Assembly: GCA_036477795.1 (NCBI GenBank) | Contig: JAZGDL010000561.1 | Coordinates: 1-14,688, forward strand | Source: JAZGDL01 sp036477795 | Lineage (GTDB): Bacteria > Planctomycetota > Phycisphaerae > UBA1845 | DNA: 14,688 nt | Direction of reading: 5' to 3' | In this document: positions 5,222 through 11,685 of the stretch, in pieces | Position numbering within the stretch: position 1 is the first letter of the stretch | Layout: each line of letters opens with the position of its first letter | Notes under the pieces: model-generated | Seen by the model: only the letters and a program-made list of their open reading frames with translations | Database searches by the model: none | Told to the model about the DNA's origin: nothing | Program-made: the position numbers and the translations under genes

Positions 5222-6628
5222 GTGCCGGTATGGTTCACCATCGCGATGTGCGTTGCCCCCAGGTGTTGGGCCGAGGAGGGCTCGGTCAAGTGCCTTAACT
5301 GCCACGTGGAGCAGGCGGACGAGCTTGCCGGTTCGGTTCACAAAGCGATGGGGTGCCAGGAATGCCACAGCGGTGACGCCTCCTACACGGTTTCTTCTGA
5401 GGGCCTGGCTGAATACCTTCAACGTGGTAGCGAATCCCCCCTGGTGTTTGACCATGGGCCATCGTTTTCAGGGAAACCTGCCCGTGCCGAGGTACCCAGT
5501 CTCTGCGGCGGGTGCCACGCCGATGTTCAGCGTATGAACCCGTACGGGCTTCGCACCGATCAACTTGCCCGGTACTGGACGAGCGGCCACGGGAAGACTT
5601 TGAAAGGTGCCGGTGACGAGCGCGTGGCGGTGTGCGTGGACTGTCACGGTTGGCACGATATTCTGCCCGGACGTGATCCGCAAAGCCGGACCAACCCGCT
5701 TAACGTGCCTGACACATGCGGCCGATGCCACGCCGATGCCGCGCTGATGGCCGAGTTCGACTTGGCCGTGGAAGTGGTCTCTGAGTATCGCGCAAGCATT
5801 CACGGCAAGTTGCTGTTCGAGCAGGGTGATACGGGGGCCCCGACGTGCGCCACCTGCCACGGGAATCATTCCGCCGTACCGCCCGGATTCGCCACGGTGG
5901 GGGCGGTTTGCGGGCAATGCCACCAGCACGCGGCGGCGATGTTCGCCACCAGCATCCATGCCTCACAAAGCGAGTTCAAAGGGTGTGTGCAATGCCATGG
6001 CGGTGGTGAAGACCGACACTTTCATCTAATCCAACGAATCACGCGGCCGCCCAGCCTCATGATTCGGCATTACGCCCGCTTGATGATGTCGCAGCCCGGC
6101 ATGACGCCGGAGCAGATCACCGAAACGATCCATCCAGGCCCCCGGGCGATCATTACACAGGCGCTGTCATCATGCATGGAATGCCATGAGGAGCTCGAGG
6201 ACGACGAGAGCCTTCCCAAACTCTTCGCCCTGCTCGATGAGATTGCCGACGGTGAGCGGTATTACGTCCGAACAGCCAATCTACTTCAAGCGGTCGGTCA
6301 AGGCGTGTTGCTGGTCGACAATCAGCGCTTTCTACTCGAAGAAGCCAAGACCCACCTGATCGAGCTGGGGCCCATCCAGCACACTTTGGACAACACCGCT
6401 GTGGCCGAGAAGGTGGCGGAGTTGAACGCGGTGTGTGATCAGGTCAATGCGGAGCTCGGCGCACTGATAAGCGGCCTGAGGTGGCGCTTTCGGGCGCTGA
6501 TCCCCATCTGGGTGTTCGCGACACTCTTTTCCATCGCGTTATATGCCAAGTATAAGCAGCTTAAACGTGTTTGGGTGAAACCGTTGACGCACAAAGAGGC
6601 GGGGGTGACCGATGCAGACGAACTTTGA
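5222..6628 (+). CDS. Nine-haem membrane-anchored cytochrome c
   Basis: The predicted protein has about 468 residues and nine CXXCH haem sites, in order: CLNCH, CQECH, CGGCH, CVDCH, CGRCH, CATCH, CGQCH, CVQCH and CMECH, spanning about residues 24-322. Motifs such as HGWHDILPG, HGNHSAVPPG and SIHGKLLFEQGD are typical of multihaem c-type cytochromes. One membrane helix near residues 425-445 (LIPIWVFATLFSIALYAKY) anchors it. A signal-peptide-like stretch (VWFTIAMCVAPRCWA) precedes the first haem. The start is uncertain: GTG 5222 is chosen over ATG 5246, neither has a clear ribosome site, and the n-region lacks the usual positive charge. The frame stays open to 4469, but that part is repeat-rich and not protein-like. 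Its 3' end overlaps the Rieske gene by 17 bases. It probably takes the place of cytochrome c1/f in accepting electrons from the Rieske protein. Confidence 0.85.
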   Translation: MPVWFTIAMCVAPRCWAEEGSVKCLNCHVEQADELAGSVHKAMGCQECHSGDASYTVSSEGLAEYLQRGSESPLVFDHGPSFSGKPARAEVPSLCGGCHADVQRMNPYGLRTDQLARYWTSGHGKTLKGAGDERVAVCVDCHGWHDILPGRDPQSRTNPLNVPDTCGRCHADAALMAEFDLAVEVVSEYRASIHGKLLFEQGDTGAPTCATCHGNHSAVPPGFATVGAVCGQCHQHAAAMFATSIHASQSEFKGCVQCHGGGEDRHFHLIQRITRPPSLMIRHYARLMMSQPGMTPEQITETIHPGPRAIITQALSSCMECHEELEDDESLPKLFALLDEIADGERYYVRTANLLQAVGQGVLLVDNQRFLLEEAKTHLIELGPIQHTLDNTAVAEKVAELNAVCDQVNAELGALISGLRWRFRALIPIWVFATLFSIALYAKYKQLKRVWVKPLTHKEAGVTDADEL

Positions 6629-7052
6629 CAAGCCGCAAACACGAAGGGGCTTTCTCGATTGGGTGGTCGGGCTGGGTTCGGCGGCAACGGCCGTCGCGAT
6701 GACCGTTCCGGGCGTGATGTATCTTTGGCCCGCCGCCCGGGGAGGTGGGTCGGAGAAGGTGGAGGTTGAGGGCGCGGGCAATCTCGCGCCCGGGCAGAGC
6801 ATCACCATTCAGGTCGGAAGCCAGGCGGTCATCGTGGTTCGCAGCCGGTCCGGTTTCAAGGCCTTCTCTGCGGTTTGCACCCATCTGGGTTGCCTGGTCA
6901 AGTGGGATCCGGGGAATAAAGAGTTCCTCTGCCCCTGTCATGCGGCGGTGTTCGACGACAAGGGACAGGTGGTTTCGGGCCCTCCGCCGGCGGCGTTGCC
7001 TGAATTGGTTGTGAGAGAGATCGGCGGCAAGGTGTACGTGTCTTCGGTCTGA
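6612..7052 (+). CDS. Rieske [2Fe-2S] protein of a cytochrome bc-type complex
   Basis: A 146-residue protein with an N-terminal twin-arginine anchor (TRRGFLDWVVG, Arg11-Arg12) followed by a hydrophobic segment to about residue 40. The Rieske cluster motifs are complete: CTHLGC (Cys89, His91, Cys94) and CPCH (Cys107, Cys109, His110). The 2Fe-2S ligands are expected to be Cys89, His91, Cys107 and His110, with a Cys94-Cys109 disulfide. The short C-terminal domain (FDDKGQVVSGPPPAALPEL) is standard for bc/b6f Rieske proteins. The ATG lies inside the end of the cytochrome c gene, which indicates a shared operon and probably coupled translation. It transfers electrons from quinol at the cytochrome b Qo site to the multihaem cytochrome. 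Confidence 0.95.
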   Translation: MQTNFDKPQTRRGFLDWVVGLGSAATAVAMTVPGVMYLWPAARGGGSEKVEVEGAGNLAPGQSITIQVGSQAVIVVRSRSGFKAFSAVCTHLGCLVKWDPGNKEFLCPCHAAVFDDKGQVVSGPPPAALPELVVREIGGKVYVSSV

Positions 7053-7098
7053 GTCGCAGGTCGAAGGTCGAAAGTCGAAGGTCGAACGCCCTTCGACC
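7053..7098. repeat. Heptamer tandem repeat between the Rieske and cytochrome b genes
   Basis: Five 7-base units follow the Rieske stop directly: gtcgcag, gtcgaag, gtcgaaa, gtcgaag, gtcgaac (7053-7087). The last unit also forms a weak hairpin (ggtcgaa 7080-7086 with ttcgacc 7092-7098). Such short tandem repeats are prone to copy-number change and fill most of the 67-base gap. Confidence 0.85.
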
Positions 7099-7119
7099 CT
7101 TCATGTTCGGAATGGCAAG

Positions 7120-8277
7120 ATGGGTTTAGGCAACTGGACGCGGAGCTTCCTCGATAGCCGGTTCGACACGAAGACCGCCGGCGAGCTGATCGATAAGCAG
7201 GTTCACAAGCGACTGCCGCCGCACACCGGGTGGCTGCATGTCTTCGGCAGCTTGTCGTTGCTGCTGTTTGTCAGCCAGACAGTCACCGGGATCCTGCTGC
7301 TGATCTACTATCGCCCGACTCCCGAAGCTGCTCACAAATCGATTCAATATATCACCGGAGACGTGCACTTCGGCTGGCTCTATCGACAGATCCACGCCTG
7401 GGGCGCGACGCTGATGATTCTGGCGCTGCTGTTTCACATGTTACGGACGTTCTTCCAGGGGGCGTACAAGAAACCGCGGGAGCTGACCTGGGTCACCGGT
7501 GTGCTGCTGTTTATCCTTACCATCACGTTCGGGTTCACCGGTTATCTGCTGCCCTGGAACCAGATCGCCTTTTGGGCGACGACGGTGGGGACCGAGTCAG
7601 CCAGCAAAATCCCCCTCATCGGCGACTGGTTGCAGTACTTCCTACGGGGAGGAGACGCAGTCACCGGTGAGACGCTGTCGCGTTTTTTCGTTCTTCACGT
7701 GATCATCCTCCCGTGGTTGCTGACCGGGCTGATCGCCATCCACCTGTTCTTGATGCGGCTTAACAATCTGTCCACCATGGAGCGCGTCGGGGAGGAGAAG
7801 CCCCTCCGCCCGGAACACGGCATTCCGTTTTTCCCCGTTCACGTCGCCAAGGAGGGGGTGATAGCGGTATTGCTTGTGGCGGCCCTGGTCACGCTCTCGG
7901 TGCTGGCCCCCTGGGAAATCGGCGAGCCCGCCGACCCGCTGCAAACGCCGCCGCACATCAAACCGGAGTGGTACTTCCTGCCCAGCTACCAACTGCTCAA
8001 GTACTTCGAGGGGCCTTACGGAGCCATATTCGGTATGGTCGCTTGCTCGGTGCCGTTTGTGCTACTGTTTCTGTGGCCCTTTTTGGACCTTGGCAAAGAG
8101 CGGCATCCCAGGAAGCGCCCCCTGGCCGTCACCGTGGGCGTCATCGGCCTGTTGGGCGCATTATTTCTCGGCTACCTGGGGCACATTTCGGAGACCGATC
8201 AGACCTTCTTCGGGAAGCGCTATCACATCGACCTGCTCGGCTGGCCGCACCATATCGTCGACGGAGAAAAGGACTGA
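7120..8277 (+). CDS. Cytochrome b, fused b6/subunit IV type
   Basis: A 385-residue integral membrane protein with seven predicted helices, equal to four b6-type plus three subunit-IV-type helices joined in one chain. The eighth helix of mitochondrial-type cytochrome b is absent. Haem ligands are His92 and His106 (13 residues between) and His193 and His208 (14 between); the 14-residue spacing in helix D is the b6 pattern. The Qo-site PEWY motif is intact at 282-285 (HIKPEWYFLPSYQLLK). The start ATG 7120 has only a weak ribosome site, after a gap filled with heptamer repeats. It forms the quinol-oxidising core together with the Rieske protein and the nine-haem cytochrome encoded upstream. Confidence 0.95.
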   Translation: MGLGNWTRSFLDSRFDTKTAGELIDKQVHKRLPPHTGWLHVFGSLSLLLFVSQTVTGILLLIYYRPTPEAAHKSIQYITGDVHFGWLYRQIHAWGATLMILALLFHMLRTFFQGAYKKPRELTWVTGVLLFILTITFGFTGYLLPWNQIAFWATTVGTESASKIPLIGDWLQYFLRGGDAVTGETLSRFFVLHVIILPWLLTGLIAIHLFLMRLNNLSTMERVGEEKPLRPEHGIPFFPVHVAKEGVIAVLLVAALVTLSVLAPWEIGEPADPLQTPPHIKPEWYFLPSYQLLKYFEGPYGAIFGMVACSVPFVLLFLWPFLDLGKERHPRKRPLAVTVGVIGLLGALFLGYLGHISETDQTFFGKRYHIDLLGWPHHIVDGEKD

Positions 8278-8278
8278 C

Positions 8279-8300
8279 GACTCCCGACCCCTTTTCTCTT
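8279..8300 (-). repeat. REP/RAYT-like end motif after cytochrome b
   Basis: On the minus strand this reads agagaaaaggggtcgggagtc. The 12-base core gggtcgggagtc recurs at 12372-12383 in the palindromic element inside the hybrid kinase, and agagaaaaggggtc recurs at 14516-14529. I recall similar motifs at the edges of REP elements mobilised by REP-associated tyrosine transposases; no transposase gene lies in the window. Confidence 0.45.
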
Positions 8301-8597
8301 TCAACCGATTGAGATGATGCGGTCCCCTTTAGCCGCATCCATAAAACCCGTCGCGTCCACGTTATGCCATAGTACGGTGAAAACGCGCTCATGGCCTTCC
8401 GGGCGGTGAAAATCGGTTTCGAACGGGGCGCCTCCCGGCCCCATCATGCACAGCCTGGTTTCGCCTTCGGCCAACGACTCGGGGTTTTCAAGCGGCCGCT
8501 GAACCGGGCTGTTCACTTCGCGGGCGCTTACCGTGCGATCGGTGTCTCTCTCCGCTTCCTGCACAGTCGTGTTGGGCGATTCCACAGTTGTAACCAT
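8301..8597 (-). CDS. Small hypothetical protein, 98 residues
   Basis: I do not recognise this protein. The frame is open with GC-rich third positions and starts at ATG 8597-8595. A longer frame to 8660 exists, but an AAAGGAG lies 13 bases before this ATG, an acceptable though long spacing. The N-terminal 35 residues are Thr/Glu/Arg-rich and look disordered. The C-terminal half (GPGGAPFETDFHRPEGHERVF then TVLWHNVDATGF) looks folded and ends DRIISIG. There is no signal peptide or membrane segment. Its 3' end meets the REP-like motif just after the cytochrome b stop, and it faces that operon convergently. Its 5' end is divergent from the kinase gene at 8964, so shared regulation with the signalling operon is possible. 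Confidence 0.6.
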   Translation of the reverse strand: MVTTVESPNTTVQEAERDTDRTVSAREVNSPVQRPLENPESLAEGETRLCMMGPGGAPFETDFHRPEGHERVFTVLWHNVDATGFMDAAKGDRIISIG

Positions 8598-8963
8598 GAT
8601 GTGTCTTGGCTCCTTTCGTCGAAACAGTGAAATGTATCGCGTCGACCGGCCAACGGACAACGTCGCCGGAGCAGTTTGTTATCAACCCTCGATCTCGGTT
8701 TCGGGAACAATTCTTTGCACGGTTACGCTCTCTGTATCGCCCGATACTAAATAGAGGCGTCAGTCCGATCTATGGGGTATACGCTTCATACCTGATCCGA
8801 ACATCTCGCCGCGCTGGATATACCGAACCGCGACCTGTGTCCCCGGCAATATGTTGCGAGCCCATGGGCCACCGGCGGTGTATGTCGTGGCCCTGGGCAA
8901 TCAACCCTAATCTGTGCAAAGAGTGGCCAGACGGGTTTGCTTTGTCGGCTGGGGCGCGGTGTA
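8598..8963. other. Divergent intergenic region, no gene recognised
   Basis: A stretch of 366 bases between the small minus-strand gene and the plus-strand kinase operon. It should carry both promoters. No convincing -35/-10 pair was found. A 7-bp inverted repeat (gggccac 8866-8872, gtggccc 8887-8893) is the only structured element noted. Confidence 0.4.
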
Positions 8964-11087
8964 ATGGCTATTACCGTGAGTCAATACAACAGAATCGGGA
9001 CCTTGATTCTGGTAATGGCGGTTGTTTCCTTTGCCGTCGGAGCAAGCACCATCTACCTGCTCTACGGGACGGCCTTTGCGCAACAGGAGATGCGGTTGGT
9101 TGAGACCGCGCAGAGTCAGGCGCGTCTCCTGGAGGCTATCGCAAGGCAGGAAGAGGCAGAAGCGTCGCAGTATCCCGACGAACTTGGACACGGGCTTCCT
9201 GACACGATGAGCCAGATCATCGAGGCGCACAAGAACTTCCGGGGGTTTGGGGAAACGGGTGAGTTCGTCCTGGCCCGGCGCGAGGGAGACAAGATCGTTT
9301 TCTTATTGAGCCACCGCCACTATGACCTGGAGAAGCCCAAGCCGGTTCCCTTCGCCTCGATGTGGGCCGAGCCGATGCGGCGGGCGCTGTCGGGGCAATC
9401 GGGAACGGTGACGGGGCTGGACTATCGGGGGGCTGTAGTCCTGGCGGCTCACGAGCCGGTGGCGGACCTCAACTGGGGCATCGTGGCCAAGATCGACCTG
9501 GCGGAAATACGCGCGCCGTTCGTACGAGCTGGAATCGTCAGCATGTGCATCGCGCTGTTGTTGGTCCTGGGCGGGGCCTGGCTGTTCCTGGGCATTACCA
9601 ATCCGCTGCTGCGGCGGCTGGAAGAGAACGAAGCCCGGATGCGAGCTATCGTAGAAACTGCCGCTGACGGGATCATCACCATCGACGAACATGGGATCAT
9701 ACTGTCGTTCAACAGGGCGGGGGAACGCATCTTCGGCTACGGAGAGGGCGAGCTGATGGGCAAGAGCGTCAACGTGCTTGTTCCATCGCCCGACAAGGAG
9801 CGTCACGACGAACACATTGGGCGCTACCTGCGCACGGGTGAGGCGAAGATCATCGGTTTGGTGCGGGAGGTCGAAGGGCAGCGCAAGGACGGCACGATCT
9901 TCCCCATGCATCTCGCGGTCAGCGAGGTGCGTCTGGCGGATCGCCGGCTGTTCACCGGAATCGTCAGCGACCTCACCGAGCGCAAGCGGGGGGAGGCGGA
10001 GCGGGTGCGCCTGGCGACGGCTCTGGAGTCCGCCGGCGACATCATTATGGTCACTGACCAGGACGGGGCCCTGCAGTACGTCAACCCGGCCTTTACGCGG
10101 ATCACGGGGTACACGCGCGCCGAGACCATCGGGCGGAACCCGCGAATCCTAAAAAGCGGGAAACAGGACGAGGCCTTCTACGGCGAACTGTGGGAAACGC
10201 TCCTGCGCGGGGAGGTCTGGAGCGGTTCCGTAATCAACCGCAGAAAGGATGGAACCCTTTTTGATGTGCAGCAGACCATCGCCCCGGTTAAGGACTCTCG
10301 AGGTAGGACGATCAATTACGTCTCGGTAGCGCGGGACGTCACCGAGCAGAAACGAGCGGAGCAGGAGTTGGCCACGACCACCCGCGAGCTGAAGGCCCGC
10401 AACGCGGAGCTGGATGCGTTCGTGTTTTCCATCTCCCACGACCTAAAGACGCCGCTGGTGACTCTGCAGGGATACACCTCGGCGTTGGAGCAAGACTGTG
10501 CGGAGGTGCTTTCCGATGACGCCAAGCGTTATCTCGGGCACGTGCAGGAAGCCACCAACAAGATCGGGACGCTGATCGAGGACCTGCTGGAGCTGTCGCG
10601 CGTGGAGCGGGTGGAGGATTTGCGCACCTCCGTAGACGTGGGGCGGGTGGTGGAGGACGTGATCAGCGAATATCAGGCCCAGATCGGCGAGCGGGGCGTA
10701 GCGGTGACCGTCCACTCCGGTTTTCCGGAGGTGGTCGCGGACCGTTCGCGGCTGAGGGAGGTGTTCGACAACCTGGTTTCAAACGCGGTGAAATTTCTGA
10801 ACAACGTGCGTGAACCGCGGATCGAAATCGGGCACACTCAAGAGGCTGGGGAGCATCGGTTCTTCATCCGCGACAACGGGATCGGGATGGAGCCGGAGTA
10901 TCACCAGCGGGTTTTTGACGTCTTCTACCGGCTCAAGGAGGTGGAGGACCCCAAGGGGACCGGCGTCGGGCTGGCCATCGCCAAGCGCATCGTGGAACGG
11001 CACGGCGGGCGGATTTGGGTCGAGTCCGAGCATGGACAGGGCAGCACCTTCTATTTCACGCTGCCGATGTGCGAAGGTAAACAGTGA
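8964..11087 (+). CDS. Membrane-bound PAS-PAS sensor histidine kinase
   Basis: A 707-residue sensor kinase starting at ATG 8964 (MAITVSQYNRIG). The frame opens nine codons earlier with another ATG; neither start has a strong ribosome site. The first helix is at about 9-35, an extracytoplasmic Cache-like sensor region at about 36-187 (GFGETGEFVLARREGDKIVF, LNWGIVAKIDLAEI), and the second helix at about 188-213. Two PAS domains follow: 226-335 (IVETAADGIITIDEHGIILS) and 348-465 (SAGDIIMVTDQDGALQYVNP). A dimerisation/phosphoacceptor domain has His492 in SISHDLKTPL. The ATPase domain (about 588-705) shows the N box (FDNLVSNAVKF), DNGIGM, and GTGVGLAI. This kinase architecture with a following Rcp1-type receiver is a common pairing, so phosphotransfer to the 11193 product is likely. 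The signal sensed is unknown. Confidence 0.9.
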   Translation: MAITVSQYNRIGTLILVMAVVSFAVGASTIYLLYGTAFAQQEMRLVETAQSQARLLEAIARQEEAEASQYPDELGHGLPDTMSQIIEAHKNFRGFGETGEFVLARREGDKIVFLLSHRHYDLEKPKPVPFASMWAEPMRRALSGQSGTVTGLDYRGAVVLAAHEPVADLNWGIVAKIDLAEIRAPFVRAGIVSMCIALLLVLGGAWLFLGITNPLLRRLEENEARMRAIVETAADGIITIDEHGIILSFNRAGERIFGYGEGELMGKSVNVLVPSPDKERHDEHIGRYLRTGEAKIIGLVREVEGQRKDGTIFPMHLAVSEVRLADRRLFTGIVSDLTERKRGEAERVRLATALESAGDIIMVTDQDGALQYVNPAFTRITGYTRAETIGRNPRILKSGKQDEAFYGELWETLLRGEVWSGSVINRRKDGTLFDVQQTIAPVKDSRGRTINYVSVARDVTEQKRAEQELATTTRELKARNAELDAFVFSISHDLKTPLVTLQGYTSALEQDCAEVLSDDAKRYLGHVQEATNKIGTLIEDLLELSRVERVEDLRTSVDVGRVVEDVISEYQAQIGERGVAVTVHSGFPEVVADRSRLREVFDNLVSNAVKFLNNVREPRIEIGHTQEAGEHRFFIRDNGIGMEPEYHQRVFDVFYRLKEVEDPKGTGVGLAIAKRIVERHGGRIWVESEHGQGSTFYFTLPMCEGKQ

Positions 11088-11113
11088 GGAAGAGTAAGCG
11101 GTCAGCAGCGTAG

Positions 11114-11132
11114 GGTGCGTCCCGGACGCACC
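11114..11132. repeat. Short palindrome between kinase and receiver genes
   Basis: ggtgcgtcc (11114-11122) and ggacgcacc (11124-11132) are exact reverse complements around one central base. Preceded by tag, it resembles the tagggtccgcc REP motif elsewhere in the window. It occupies the 105-base gap within the operon and has no T-run. Confidence 0.7.
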
Positions 11133-11192
11133 AATTCGACTAAACGCTTACGCGCAAGATATGTTGATAAACGTGGTATTGGAGGAAGAAGC

Positions 11193-11633
11193 ATGGAGAA
11201 AGTAAGACCGATCACGATTCTCTTGGTCGAAGATGAGCAAGCGCACGCGGAACTGATCATCCGGGCCCTTCGGGACAACAACGTCCTCAACGAGGTGGTC
11301 CACGTGGCGGACGGGCGGGCGGCGCTGGACTACCTCTTCCACCTGGGGCAGTACGAAGATGCCAGCCGTTCCCCGGCGCCGGGGATCATTCTGCTGGACC
11401 TCAAGCTGCCCAAGGTTGACGGGTTGGAGGTGCTCAAGCAGATCAAAGAGGATCCGGAACTCAAAAAGATCCCGGTGGTGGTGCTGACCACCTCGGAGCG
11501 TCCCGAGGACATTGACGCAGCCTACCGCGGGTACGCCAACAGCTACGTCACCAAGCCGGTGACGATTGAAGGATTTCGCAAATGCGTCCGGGAAATCAAG
11601 TTCTACTGGGCGGTCGTCAATCACGCACGGTGA
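11193..11633 (+). CDS. Rcp1-type single-domain response regulator
   Basis: A 146-residue receiver domain with no output domain. The start ATG 11193 follows GGAGGAAG by a few bases and is preferred to an upstream in-frame start inside the palindrome region. Acidic residues Glu13/Asp14 (VEDEQ), phosphoacceptor Asp69 (ILLDLKLPKVDG), Thr99/Thr100 (VLTTSE) and Lys121 (YVTKPV) are all present. The extended loop around LFHLGQYEDASRSPAPG is typical of the Rcp1 group, whose best-known members partner phytochrome kinases. It lies between two histidine kinases and may carry phosphate from the PAS kinase, possibly to the hybrid kinase. The final partner cannot be read from sequence. Confidence 0.93.
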   Translation: MEKVRPITILLVEDEQAHAELIIRALRDNNVLNEVVHVADGRAALDYLFHLGQYEDASRSPAPGIILLDLKLPKVDGLEVLKQIKEDPELKKIPVVVLTTSERPEDIDAAYRGYANSYVTKPVTIEGFRKCVREIKFYWAVVNHAR

Positions 11634-11685
11634 TCGGGCGGCCGAAGTGGTGCCGCGCGCGACACCGCAAAGCGGTGAAGTAAGG

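Noticed and set aside
8316..8339. Hairpin gatgcgg/ccgcatc as a terminator of the bc operon
   Set aside because: No T-run follows on the plus strand and it lies in the coding end of the opposite small gene.
11566..11685. Earlier in-frame start of the hybrid kinase
   Set aside because: It overlaps the end of the receiver gene, and the receiver domain begins properly after ATG 11686.
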